NCBI RefSeq assembly: GCF_003205875.1
Contig: NZ_PUBZ01000080.1
Coordinates: forward strand, 51,266-115,265
Origin: Herpetosiphon llansteffanensis
GTDB taxonomy: Bacteria > Chloroflexota > Chloroflexia > Chloroflexales > Herpetosiphonaceae
DNA length: 64,000 nucleotides
Reading direction: 5' to 3'
Shown: positions 54,423 to 63,877 of the stretch, piece after piece
Position numbering within the stretch: the stretch's first letter is position 1
Layout: each line of letters opens with the position of its first letter
Position numbers and translations under genes: made by a program
Notes under the pieces: generated by a model
Databases searched by the model: none
The model's input: the letters and a program-made list of their open reading frames with translations, nothing else
What the model was told of the DNA's origin: nothing

Positions 54423-55070
54423 TTAATGATCAAGTTCGACCACGGGGCAAATTCTGGTTTGTTGCGTTTTGAGATCGTAGAGGGTCATGCTATCGCTGTG
54501 CGTGTCGTAGATGGCGCAGCTGTGGCTATCGCGGATGGTTACGCCATAAACCGAGCCGGGATTGAGCACCGTCAGATGGCCGCAACGCACATGCATCGGG
54601 CGATGGGTATGGCCAAGCACAATGATCTGATCATGCGGATGTTCGTTGAGCAGCCGTTGCCATTTGCTGCTGCGCGCTTCGGGCAACATATCAACCACAT
54701 CGCTCCATGGCGCACCATGAGCCAGCACCAAACGCTGATTTTCAACTGGCAAACGCAGGCTGGTTGGCAGCGCGGCAACATAATCTAAGGTGGCTTGGCT
54801 GACAATCCGGCCTCTGCTGGCTAAGCGTTCGCGCTGGCTACTTTGGCTCCAACGGCTATGCTCGCGCAACAAGGTAAATTCGTGGTTGCCCTTGATGCAG
54901 GGAATTGCGCGCTTGATTAATTCTTGGACAATGGCATCGGCATTAGGCCCGCGATCAACCACATCGCCAGCACACAAAATTGTATCAGTCGCGTGGCTGG
55001 CAAACCAATCCAAAGCCCGTTGAAAGCCGATACCATCGCCATGAATATCGGCTAGCAACCCTAAACGCAT
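54423..55070 (-). CDS. Calcineurin-like metallophosphoesterase
   Basis: A 215-residue enzyme with all main motifs of the family: DIHGD near residue 9, GDVVDRGPNAD, KGNHEF and GHTHRPMH near the C-terminus. These bind two metal ions. Substrates of the family vary (phosphodiesters, nucleotides, Ap4A-type compounds), and none is indicated. The start overlaps the stop of the hydrolase gene by one base (TAATG), so they are co-expressed. Confidence 0.88.
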   Translation of the reverse strand: MRLGLLADIHGDGIGFQRALDWFASHATDTILCAGDVVDRGPNADAIVQELIKRAIPCIKGNHEFTLLREHSRWSQSSQRERLASRGRIVSQATLDYVAALPTSLRLPVENQRLVLAHGAPWSDVVDMLPEARSSKWQRLLNEHPHDQIIVLGHTHRPMHVRCGHLTVLNPGSVYGVTIRDSHSCAIYDTHSDSMTLYDLKTQQTRICPVVELDH

Positions 55071-56017
55071 TAGGCAACTCCAATAAATTTAAACGCTCGG
55101 TGCAGGTATTCCAAGCTATTGCTGGGATAGGCATGGCGTAGGCCCGGGATAATTTCCAGCTCGCAGGGAATTCCGTTATCATTCAATAATGTGACCATGC
55201 GTTTGATTTGGTCGTGGGGAATTGTACGATCGTGTTCGCCGACCAAAATATAGCCACGCAGATTGCGGCCTTTGGCCTCGCGAATTTCAGGCAACCATTC
55301 CTCAGGGTCGTCGATGGTTGGGCCGCCTGGGCCAAGCAAGACAAACCCACGCGCTTCAATTGGCCCAATCAAGGCCAAGCGCAAGGCCGTTTCGCCACCC
55401 ATCGAAAAGCCCGCCAAAATAATTCGTTCGGGATCAACCTGATATTCATTGGAAACATCGGTGAATTGCTGCACCAACTGCCGCAACGCCACCGCTTGAT
55501 CGTTCCAAACATAGCCATCGGATGATTCTGCTTGCGCCGATTGCGGCGCGGCCAAAATCCAATCAATATCGATCAGATTGTTCCAGCCATACAGCGTGTG
55601 CATGCTATTATCGCCGTTGCCGTGCAAAGCAAAAAACAGCGGATACGGCCCTAGCTCATCTGGCCCCAAAATATACATCTTGGGATCTTTGACTGCTTCC
55701 ATTTGGCGTTGAAAACAGACCGCTGCCAAGCGCTCGAACTCAGGGTCGCCTTGGAGGCTGATCCACGAGGGCGTTTGGCGAATCGTTTCTGCGCCATACC
55801 AAAAACCACGGGCAACCGCCTCGCTAAGAATCTGAATTGCATGTTCGGGCAAGCCGATGCGGGCCGCCATACACGAGCGCAGGTAGGAAATCATCGATGC
55901 ATGTTCGGGAAATTTCGCTCCCTCTGCATCAAGTAAATCGAGCGTTTCGCGATATTTCTGAGCCGTGTATAGCTCCGATACCGCTTCAAAGAGGTCGTCG
56001 TATGTTTCGAAGCTCAT
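55070..56017 (-). CDS. Alpha/beta hydrolase of the phospholipase/carboxylesterase type
   Basis: A 315-residue protein. The first ~100 residues are helical and look like TPR-type packing (LFEAVSELYTAQKYRETLDLL). The hydrolase part has FALHGNGDNSMH, the nucleophile GFSMGGETAL, GEHDRTIP (acid) and LRHAYP (His). The N-terminal region is not usual for this type and may mediate protein contact. AAGGAG lies upstream of the start. Substrate unknown. Confidence 0.82.
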   Translation of the reverse strand: MSFETYDDLFEAVSELYTAQKYRETLDLLDAEGAKFPEHASMISYLRSCMAARIGLPEHAIQILSEAVARGFWYGAETIRQTPSWISLQGDPEFERLAAVCFQRQMEAVKDPKMYILGPDELGPYPLFFALHGNGDNSMHTLYGWNNLIDIDWILAAPQSAQAESSDGYVWNDQAVALRQLVQQFTDVSNEYQVDPERIILAGFSMGGETALRLALIGPIEARGFVLLGPGGPTIDDPEEWLPEIREAKGRNLRGYILVGEHDRTIPHDQIKRMVTLLNDNGIPCELEIIPGLRHAYPSNSLEYLHRAFKFIGVA

Positions 56018-56197
56018 TAGCGTGGAACTCCTTTTTGCAAAAGTTGGGTGCAGGGAGCGATGCGCGTATTGTAGCGTTAATCGGGCTGTACGAAAACATG
56101 GATTTTTGTCCTATGCTGCGGGTATGACCTTCGTTGATTAACGCCGGTTTGCAAAAGCACGGTACAATACTTGGTACGATTGTGCTGGAGGTTGATC

Positions 56198-56779
56198 ATG
56201 TTTTCACAGCGACTCAATAGCCCACCACCGGCGCTGATCGGGGTGATTATCGCACTGGTGCTGATTTTTTTGGTTTCAACTCGTTCTTGTAACCCTGATA
56301 GCGAGCAAACGCTGCGCAGCCGCTTCGCCGAAGCCAACGCAACCCAAGTGGCCAGCCAAGATCTTGGTACGCCGATTTTGCCGTTGCCTGCGCCAGTCCA
56401 GGAATGGAGTTCGACGGCGATTGCCCGTTTGCAAGGTGGCGAGGCTGTGGTGCCAATTACGCCTGTCGTAACTAATGATAAGCTCAAAGTCGATATTCAA
56501 TCGCTCCAACAAGTAGGCGATGGTTTGCAAATTAAAGGTGTCGTTACCAATATTAGTAAGCAAGAATTGCGCGTGCCATTGTCGGCATTTCGCTTTACCG
56601 ACCAATCCGGCACTGTTTTTGCTGCCCAAGGCGATGCAGCGGCCAATTTGCCACCCAACGCCAATACGACGCTTGATCTGACGTTGCCGATCAAGAATCC
56701 GACTGCATTAACCATGGTTGTCGAAATTCCTGCCGAGGATATTCGGCTGGAAGTTAATTTACTCGCTCAACAACAATAA
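56198..56779 (+). CDS. Membrane-anchored protein of unknown function
   Basis: A 193-residue protein with one N-terminal membrane helix (about 13-32) and an exported part. The C-terminal ~95 residues form a beta-rich domain (VGDGLQIKGVVTNISKQELRVPL) like DUF4352-type domains seen in secreted proteins. GGAGG lies six bases before the ATG at 56198, so the upstream ATG is rejected. The next gene follows after 15 bases on the same strand. Confidence 0.7.
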   Translation: MFSQRLNSPPPALIGVIIALVLIFLVSTRSCNPDSEQTLRSRFAEANATQVASQDLGTPILPLPAPVQEWSSTAIARLQGGEAVVPITPVVTNDKLKVDIQSLQQVGDGLQIKGVVTNISKQELRVPLSAFRFTDQSGTVFAAQGDAAANLPPNANTTLDLTLPIKNPTALTMVVEIPAEDIRLEVNLLAQQQ

Positions 56780-56794
56780 GTTTAAGGAGTTTTC

Positions 56795-57376
56795 ATGGCC
56801 CGTCAAAAGGGACGTGGTGCGCGCGAACAGAATCGGGCTGATCGGCGCAACGAATATGCAACCTTGGTTGCTCCCCATTTCAAAGGGTTGGTTGTGCCCG
56901 AATCGCCAGCCGATCGCATTATTTTATTTGGTGATGAACTGGTTGATTTGGCGTTGCAGCTCGCGCCCAAAATTCCCGATGGTCAGTTGGTGCTGATCAC
57001 CAGCGAATATGATCGTTGGCAAGCTGCCAGCGAAGCCTTGGCAAAATTTACCAATGCAACCGTCTTGCAAGAGTTGGCCGAACTACGCGATCCTGATGGC
57101 TTCCCAACCGAGCCGTGGTCGTTGGCCGTGATGTTGGTGCCGTTTCAGCTAGGCGCGAAAACCGTGCTCGATTTGATGCGCGACTTGTTTAGCTGGCTGC
57201 GCTCTGGTTCGCCAATTTACCTTGGTGGCAGCCGCATGCATGAATGGCAAGTTACCAGCGAGCGCTTTAGTGCGATGGCTGGCCCGTTGACCGTGCTCTA
57301 CAACGGCGATCCCGTCAAGATTGCTAAAGGTATGGCCCGTGGTGGCAGTCTCATCAATCCGGAAATAATCCTCTAG
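56795..57376 (+). CDS. Unknown protein, possibly a degenerate class I methyltransferase-like fold
   Basis: A 193-residue protein. It starts with a basic tract (RQKGRGAREQNRADRRN), then alternating strands and helices (RIILFGDELVDLAL, GQLVLITSEYDRW, WSLAVMLVPFQLG, IYLGGS) that recall a Rossmann-like methyltransferase without the usual glycine-rich SAM motif. I could not find a catalytic motif. AAGGAG lies five bases before the start. A terminator follows. Confidence 0.6.
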   Translation: MARQKGRGAREQNRADRRNEYATLVAPHFKGLVVPESPADRIILFGDELVDLALQLAPKIPDGQLVLITSEYDRWQAASEALAKFTNATVLQELAELRDPDGFPTEPWSLAVMLVPFQLGAKTVLDLMRDLFSWLRSGSPIYLGGSRMHEWQVTSERFSAMAGPLTVLYNGDPVKIAKGMARGGSLINPEIIL

Positions 57377-57393
57377 CTTGTTATGGCTCCGTC

Positions 57394-57434
57394 AGCCCCC
57401 TCGCCCGCGTCCACTTTCGGGCGAGGGGGCTTCT
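57394..57434 (+). terminator. Terminator after the methyltransferase-like gene
   Basis: AGCCCCCTCGCCCG and CGGGCGAGGGGGCT, a perfect 14-base stem with a ten-base loop, followed by TCTT. The stem resembles the arms of repeat family 1. Confidence 0.7.
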
Positions 57435-57456
57435 TACAAGGGTAGGTGTTAAGATC

Positions 57457-57581
57457 CCCTCACCCCAACCCCTCTCCCGTGCGCGGGGCTTTAATCCCAT
57501 GGTTCTTGCTCCCTGCGTCGGTAAAAACGGTTGCTCCCCCTCGCCCGCGTTCAGTGGGAGAGGGGGTTTGGGGGGTGAGGG
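57457..57581 (+). repeat. GC-rich palindromic repeat, family 1, copy D
   Basis: About 125 bases in the same orientation as copy A, from CCCTCACCCCAACCCCTC to GGGGGGTGAGGG, with TGGTTCTTGCTCC in the centre. ACAAGGGTAGG lies just before it (57437-57447), a shared flanking word with copies C and E. Confidence 0.85.
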
Positions 57582-57596
57582 AATGCCCAACCGTAG

Positions 57597-60215
57597 CTAC
57601 TGCTGCACAGCGGGCATAAATACCTGATGGGTTGGCAAAAATGGATTTGGCTCCTCAAAACTTGGGCGTGGTTGTTTGCTACTTACGACTTCCAGCGTGC
57701 GCCCAGTTGGTGGGTTGGGCATGGCGGTAAATAGATAGCGACTGTTATCGCTGCTGCTAACTTGGATAATATATTCGCCAGCTAACGGCGTTGGGTTATA
57801 GCTGATCTGATCAATGCCGTTGCTGGTTGCTTGTTGGGTTGGCGCAGTCCAAATATATGGCTCCCATGCGTGTAGGTTGCTGTTGCCAACGTGGCTTTGC
57901 AGTTTAAAAGCTTGAACTTGCTGGCGTTTGAGTGTAAAGCGAAAAACGTGTTTCTGGCTTGGATTGATCGTCGCTGGCAAGGGCGCATAATTCGTCCGCA
58001 CAATCGCCGGAATCAAACTTGAGCCGTTGGCCGATGTTCCCCAGACATACAACAGCACCGCGCCTGGCTCCAAGCCCGCAAGGCTCAGCTGCACAGTGGG
58101 CAAATTTAATTGATTGATCGTGGTTGTTGCACGTAAAACGGGAGTTTGCACGCGTGGATTGCCAGCGCTCGCTTGATATTGATAGGCTTGGATGAGCAAA
58201 CTTGAAATTGGCTTGCCGCTGTTGGTTTGTTGTTGCACATTCAAGGTGAGGGTTGGGCTGTTCGATAATTGCAGGTTATTTTGGCTGCTGGCATTGATAA
58301 TTGGGCGGCGCAGTGTGCTAGCACTAATGCTGATCGAGCGACTGAGCAGATTATTGCTCTCGTTACTTTCTTGCACATGCTGGCCGCTATCGCCAACGAC
58401 CCGCACGCTATAAACTCCAGCTGTGGTTGGTTGCCAAATTTTTTGGGCAAAGATGCGTTGGCTGCCAGGGTTCAGGTTGGTTAATTGCAAGCTATCGCTA
58501 AATACCACTGTTCCGCTACTCATTACCTCGAAGCGTAAATCGCTGCGTTGCACAGCGCGGCTGACATTCAAGCCCACATTCAAACGAATTGATTCATTGA
58601 GCGCCAAACTGCTTTCGCTTGGGCCAAGTTGGCTGAGGCTGATGTCGGCGCGTGGCAAGCCTTGATCACGGGTTGCAGGCAAGCTTGGCGTACATAACGC
58701 AGTTTGCAAATCAATATCGCGCCAATATTCCTGAAACACTTCATCCCAGCCATTGCGCTGGCTGAGATCGGCCAAAAATGCCAGTGGGTTGGGATTATCG
58801 GGCTGGGTCGCATCATCGTGATACCAATGGGCATGCCAGCTTAATTCGGTCGCGCCAGTTACGGGCAAGCCTTGCAAGTCGGCGTATAAGCTTAATCCAG
58901 CCGCATCATCGTCGATGCTCAGTGCGCTTGGGCCATCAAACATCCATTGGCTTGGCGTTGGGTCAAACCACGGGTAATCGTTATCAACCACGCGATAGAC
59001 CACAACCATTGGATCGCCATAGCTATTGCGAATTCGGTTGCGGGCTTGGATTGCCAAGTTGGCAATCTGCGAATTGAGATTGCTAAATGTTTGGCTCAGC
59101 GCATGGGCAAATGTCCGCAGATCAACCAAGCCATCAGGCGCATCGAGCTGCCAATCGCTTGGCTCGCAGTAGGTTAAATCATATTTTTTGCTTTGAATGT
59201 AGGCATTGTATAAGGCCGTGCGGGTTGCTGGGCGCTGGCTTGGATTGAGCAAACTCAGATAGATTGCATTTGAGAGCGTATCCCAACTAGTTTTGAAGCC
59301 AGCCAATTGATCGGCAGCGATCACGCTCAAAATCCGTGGGTGATCAGTGCTGGGTAATTGATTATGGTAGGTGTTGACGATATGCTGCGCCATTTGCAAT
59401 GAGGTTGGGTTGCTGTTTAAGCCAATCAAGGCATTGCCGGGCATGGTTGGGTCGAAGAAGGCATAATTGGGCGAAGCAGTGAGATATTCGGCATATGGTG
59501 CAAGCGGATACAAGGCCTCAACCGAACCAGCGAAACACATCAGCACATCGATTACTGCAAAGCGTGGGCCAACTGGGGCGGCAATTGCCAAGGCCAAGGC
59601 CAAATCGTTAGGCGAGAGCGCGCTATAGTCGGTGCTGCTGATGGTTAAGGTATGGTCGGTTACATCGGCGTTAGCTCCGATGCGCGTGGGCAAGGGTGGC
59701 AAATTAATGCTGGCTGGACGTTCCGGCTCAGTGATCGCGGCAATCTCAATATCGGGCATCACTGGCACGCCATGGCCAATATAACTGAGGGTATAGATTT
59801 GGGCCTGATAGCTGCTTTTGGCCCAAAGCAAGAAGCCCCCTAAGGTTTTGCCATCGGTCACATCATATTCTTTAAGCGTGCTATTGATGCTGCCATCGTA
59901 ATCAGGCAGGCCAATTAATGTATTGACATTGCCGTTGTGCACAACCCGCACATGGGTATCGCCCATGCCGCTCAGGTCGGTCAACACAATCGCGGTAAGG
60001 TTGGGCTGGCCGACGGTTGCATTGGTAATGCTGGTGAGCGTTTGGGCATAGTAGGGCGTTAAATTCATTGGGCTATCAAGCCGATTATCGTAGGCCAAAA
60101 TATAGATGGCCACCAATGGCGCTGCTTGGGGTGCTGCATGGCTCACGATTGGCGGGAGCATGGCACTCAGAAGTAAACCGATTAGCAAGCAACACCGAAG
60201 CAGACGCGTTTTCAT
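57597..60215 (-). CDS. Secreted clostripain-like (C11) protein with CARDB-type domain
   Basis: An 872-residue secreted protein with a signal peptide (KTRLLRCCLLIGLLLSAMLP). The N-terminal ~420 residues fit the C11/clostripain group: LSYIGHGVPV holds the catalytic His and VLMCFAGSVEALY the catalytic Cys. A beta-sandwich near 500-620 (ADISLSQLGPSE to NESNNLL) resembles CARDB adhesion domains. The start at 60215 has GGAGG eight bases upstream. The next gene upstream on the same strand is another secreted protein. Confidence 0.8.
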   Translation of the reverse strand: MKTRLLRCCLLIGLLLSAMLPPIVSHAAPQAAPLVAIYILAYDNRLDSPMNLTPYYAQTLTSITNATVGQPNLTAIVLTDLSGMGDTHVRVVHNGNVNTLIGLPDYDGSINSTLKEYDVTDGKTLGGFLLWAKSSYQAQIYTLSYIGHGVPVMPDIEIAAITEPERPASINLPPLPTRIGANADVTDHTLTISSTDYSALSPNDLALALAIAAPVGPRFAVIDVLMCFAGSVEALYPLAPYAEYLTASPNYAFFDPTMPGNALIGLNSNPTSLQMAQHIVNTYHNQLPSTDHPRILSVIAADQLAGFKTSWDTLSNAIYLSLLNPSQRPATRTALYNAYIQSKKYDLTYCEPSDWQLDAPDGLVDLRTFAHALSQTFSNLNSQIANLAIQARNRIRNSYGDPMVVVYRVVDNDYPWFDPTPSQWMFDGPSALSIDDDAAGLSLYADLQGLPVTGATELSWHAHWYHDDATQPDNPNPLAFLADLSQRNGWDEVFQEYWRDIDLQTALCTPSLPATRDQGLPRADISLSQLGPSESSLALNESIRLNVGLNVSRAVQRSDLRFEVMSSGTVVFSDSLQLTNLNPGSQRIFAQKIWQPTTAGVYSVRVVGDSGQHVQESNESNNLLSRSISISASTLRRPIINASSQNNLQLSNSPTLTLNVQQQTNSGKPISSLLIQAYQYQASAGNPRVQTPVLRATTTINQLNLPTVQLSLAGLEPGAVLLYVWGTSANGSSLIPAIVRTNYAPLPATINPSQKHVFRFTLKRQQVQAFKLQSHVGNSNLHAWEPYIWTAPTQQATSNGIDQISYNPTPLAGEYIIQVSSSDNSRYLFTAMPNPPTGRTLEVVSSKQPRPSFEEPNPFLPTHQVFMPAVQQ

Positions 60216-60310
60216 CGAATAATCCTCCGCAAACGCCAACGCCTGCCCAAGCCAAAATTGGCCGAGCAAGCGTTGGTAACTTCATTGTTTAAATTGGCGA
60301 GCAGTGCCAG

Positions 60311-63300
60311 TTATTTTTTGCGGGTCGTTGGTTCTGGATCGGGGTCTGGCTCTGTTCCACCATTGGCAACGAGGGTCACGTCAATTTGACTGACTCCAGG
60401 CTCGGCGACTGAAATTGGCTGGGCTTGGTCGGCGGTAGCTGCATTTTTGTACCAAATTGATTGGTAGCCAGCCTGCTCGACAAAGACCAAGTATTCACCG
60501 TTGGCTTCGGCGCTCACTTCGTAATTGCCTTGTTCGTCGGTTTGGGTGCTGGCAACAAACTCAGGGCTTGGATTGCCAGTCGTGCTACGGCGATACAAGT
60601 AGACATTGGCATCGGCGATTGGCAAGCCAGCTACGTCGCGCACATGGCCGCCAACCACGTGGGTCAACAAGACCTTGAGTTGATAATCCTCGGTTTCGCC
60701 ATAGGCCCAGCCACCAGTTGGGCCACGGCCATCAGCAGCGGTTGCTGGCGTATTGCTAATCGTAATTCGCAGCCAAAGCGGCTTGTAGGGCATGGTTGGC
60801 TGATACGAATAGAACGTCGATGTGAACAAGCTATAGGCATTCGGGCCACTAAGATTGATCACTTGGTTTTGGACCGCCCACTCGTTGGCAGTCCGGGTTA
60901 CGCCCAAGGCATCGACACAGCTATAGGTTGAACCCCATTGACCATTGACTCCCCAATCGATCCACACATTGACATAGGCCGTCATCGAGCCAGTTTGTGG
61001 CGGATTGTGGGGCAAGGTCACGGTGTAGGGCAGTCGGTTGGCGCGGCAATGGCCAAGGCTGTTGGCGGTTGGTGGGCCGCCACTAAAGGCATCGTCGGCC
61101 CGATCGTAATTGCCACGGTTGAGCGCGGTTTGAATGTTGGTCGTCGCGTCGTCATCAAGCCCAACATCGGCCTCAGTTTCGGCGGTCAGGGTCTTGCCAA
61201 GCATATAGGGCAAGCCTAAGTTTTGGTGTAATGGGCCTTTGGGCAAAGCTGCTGGCACGCGATTATAAATCGTTGGGAAGAAGCCTTGGGTTGCTGGCGA
61301 ATAGGCCAGAATATTAGCGGCTGCACTGTTATTGCTATCAGGTGCATCGCCCAAATCGGGCATAAAGATATAATCCTCGGTTTCGCCAAACTCCCAGCCA
61401 CTGGTTGGACCACGGCCATCAGCAGCGCCAGCTGGAGTTGGACTGACCGTCATGCGGAACCAAATACCTGCCCGTTGTGGTGGATGGTAGGGGAAGAATG
61501 TTGGCGTGGTAAAGGTATTGACTCCAGGAGCCAGCACAATCGCTTGATTTTGCACAGCCCATTCATTGGACAAGCCATTGGGGCATTGGAACGTGCCGCC
61601 CCAATTGCCGCTACGGTTCCAATCCCACCATGAATTGAAATAGACGGTAATGTTTGATGCCGTATTATTGGTGACGGTATATGTAAACCGCGTAGCACTA
61701 CAGTTTTGATACGCCTGCAAGGTGCGTGGGCTAACTAATCCGTCATCGGCGCGATCTTGGTCGTTCATGTTGAGGGTTGGCGAGATGTTATGGGTATAAT
61801 CGATGTCGAATCCAACATCGGCCTCTTTTTCAAAGGTTACTTTGCGCCCAAGGTGATAGCGGCGCGCATCGCGGTGGTAGGGGCCAATTGGCGCAGCACC
61901 GCTAAACACGGTGGGGAAGCGCGCAATCACACCACTGACGTAAGTCGTCATGTTGACCCCGAAGTTATTGGTTGAATCGGGAGCATCGCCCAAATCGCTG
62001 ATTGCAGGCGGTGGGGTTGGCGTAATGCTCGGCGTAATGCTCGGCGTAATGGTTGGGGTTGGGGTATTGGTTGGGGTATTGGTTGGGGTATTGGTTGGCG
62101 TAACATCGGTTGTATAGCGCAACAGATAATCTTCGGTTTCGCCATATTTCCAGCCACTGCTTGGGCCACGGCCATCGTCGTTGGTTGCTGGGCTTTCGCT
62201 AATTGTAATCCGCAACCAGAGATCGCCAGGGTTCGAGGCTTGCAAGCCACTCAGGAAACTGGTTGAAACATAGTTGCCGCTCGTGACTGGAATCATTTGG
62301 TTTTGCACGGCCCATTCATTGGCCAATGCACCATTACATTGCACCGAACCGCCCCAGAAACCGCTGCGGTTCCAGTCGATCCAGACGTTGACATACAAGC
62401 GGTTGACACCTGATGGCACGCTGTTGACCGTTACGCGATAATCGAGGGTTTCGCTTTGGCAGGCAGGCAAGAAACTGTTGACAGTTGGCACGCCTAAGTA
62501 AAACGTATCGTCAGCTTTATCTTGGTTGGGGAAGTTGGTGCTTGGCTGAATGTTATTGACCCCATCAGCATCGGGGCCAGTGTCGGCCTCACGCTCGAAG
62601 GTTGCTAAATTACCAAGCACAACTTGTTTGGCATCGTAGTGGAACGGGCCTTCGGGCAAGCCAGTGCTAGGGTCGAACACGGTTGGGTAGCGTGCACCAG
62701 TCGCTGGGGCATAGGCCAACATGCTGGTAGAGAAGTGGTTGGTCGAATCCGGCGCATCGCCAAGATCGGAGATAATATCATTGGCAGGCGTTGGGGTTGG
62801 CGTAAATGTCCGGGTTGGTGGCGGCGTTGGGGTATTGGTTGCCGTCGCGGTTGCGGTTGGGGTTGGGGTAAAGGTGCGGGTTGGCACTGGAGTTGGGGTA
62901 AAGGTACGGGTTGGCACTGGGGTTGGCTGATCAGTGCCAGTCAATAAATAATCTTCGGTTTCGCCATATTTCCAGCGGTTGGCTGGACCACGACCATCGT
63001 CGTTGGTTGCTGGGCTTTCACTCAGCGAAATCCGCATCCACAATGGCTTGTTGCTGTTGGTGTTGACTGGCAAGAAGGCCGAGGTGCTAAAAATATAGGT
63101 TCCAGGCCCCGTGATCACGTTAAGATCATTTTGAACTGACCATTCGGTGGTGGGAGTATTATTACAGAAGAAGCTTGCGCTACCCCAATAGCCGCTGCGA
63201 TCCCAATCGAACCACAGGTTGGTGTACAGCTTGATCGTGCCACCAGTCCAGCTTGGATCGACCGTTACTTGATAGCGGATTTGGGTTGGCTGGCAGTTGG

Positions 63301-63703
63301 GCAAGCTATTGATGTCCAACGGGCTAAGGAAGGCGTTGTCGTAGCGATCTTGGTTGGGCGTGTTGGCGCTGGGGTTGATGTTATTCGGGCCATCAGCATC
63401 AAAGCCCGTATCGGCTTCTGCTTCTGGGCTTACACCAGGGCCAAGGTGAATCAGCTTGGCAAAGATGTGCGAAGGGCCATTGGGCACGGTCGAGAAGACG
63501 GTTGGATACTTGGCGGGCACACCGCTGTAGGCATCCATCAGCAAGCCAAAATTGTTGTTCGACGATGGCGCATCGCCAAGATCGAGGCTTTCCGCATCGG
63601 CCTGGGCCTGCGGCGCGGCTTTGGCAGAACTGCCAATTGCTAATGCTAAAATGAACATGACCATAAATGCGATCATGCCAAAACGACGTAGAACCAACGA
63701 CAT
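60311..63703 (-). CDS. Secreted four-module GEVED-type protein
   Basis: An 1130-residue protein with a signal peptide (about 1-30). Four similar ~200-residue modules begin DLGDAPSSNNNFG, DLGDAPDSTNHFS, DLGDAPDSTNNFG and DLGDAPDSNNSAA and end near GETEDYLL, GETEDYLL, GETEDYIF and GETEDYQL, the hallmark of the GEVED family. Thr/Pro-rich linkers separate the first three. A final beta-sandwich (GGHVRDVAGLPIADANVYLY) is carboxypeptidase-regulatory-like. No sorting signal ends the protein, which stops in a basic tail. Role is probably surface binding. Confidence 0.85.
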   Translation of the reverse strand: MSLVLRRFGMIAFMVMFILALAIGSSAKAAPQAQADAESLDLGDAPSSNNNFGLLMDAYSGVPAKYPTVFSTVPNGPSHIFAKLIHLGPGVSPEAEADTGFDADGPNNINPSANTPNQDRYDNAFLSPLDINSLPNCQPTQIRYQVTVDPSWTGGTIKLYTNLWFDWDRSGYWGSASFFCNNTPTTEWSVQNDLNVITGPGTYIFSTSAFLPVNTNSNKPLWMRISLSESPATNDDGRGPANRWKYGETEDYLLTGTDQPTPVPTRTFTPTPVPTRTFTPTPTATATATNTPTPPPTRTFTPTPTPANDIISDLGDAPDSTNHFSTSMLAYAPATGARYPTVFDPSTGLPEGPFHYDAKQVVLGNLATFEREADTGPDADGVNNIQPSTNFPNQDKADDTFYLGVPTVNSFLPACQSETLDYRVTVNSVPSGVNRLYVNVWIDWNRSGFWGGSVQCNGALANEWAVQNQMIPVTSGNYVSTSFLSGLQASNPGDLWLRITISESPATNDDGRGPSSGWKYGETEDYLLRYTTDVTPTNTPTNTPTNTPTPTITPSITPSITPTPPPAISDLGDAPDSTNNFGVNMTTYVSGVIARFPTVFSGAAPIGPYHRDARRYHLGRKVTFEKEADVGFDIDYTHNISPTLNMNDQDRADDGLVSPRTLQAYQNCSATRFTYTVTNNTASNITVYFNSWWDWNRSGNWGGTFQCPNGLSNEWAVQNQAIVLAPGVNTFTTPTFFPYHPPQRAGIWFRMTVSPTPAGAADGRGPTSGWEFGETEDYIFMPDLGDAPDSNNSAAANILAYSPATQGFFPTIYNRVPAALPKGPLHQNLGLPYMLGKTLTAETEADVGLDDDATTNIQTALNRGNYDRADDAFSGGPPTANSLGHCRANRLPYTVTLPHNPPQTGSMTAYVNVWIDWGVNGQWGSTYSCVDALGVTRTANEWAVQNQVINLSGPNAYSLFTSTFYSYQPTMPYKPLWLRITISNTPATAADGRGPTGGWAYGETEDYQLKVLLTHVVGGHVRDVAGLPIADANVYLYRRSTTGNPSPEFVASTQTDEQGNYEVSAEANGEYLVFVEQAGYQSIWYKNAATADQAQPISVAEPGVSQIDVTLVANGGTEPDPDPEPTTRKK

Positions 63704-63877
63704 ACAATCCTCCTTACACGGGGGTGGAACGAAACCATGGCGGGGACGTAGTGGAAGTTGGTTTCAGTATCGCAGTCGCAGACAGCGAACTCAATCAAAT
63801 TAGCTCTAGTGTTTTTAGCTATTTTTAAGCGCTTGAATGCGTCTCATGACCTGATTAGGCTTATAAGGATTAACACG

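Noticed and set aside
62010..62110. Short direct repeats that could suggest a CRISPR array
   Set aside because: They encode Thr/Pro linkers in the GEVED protein and have no constant repeat-spacer structure.
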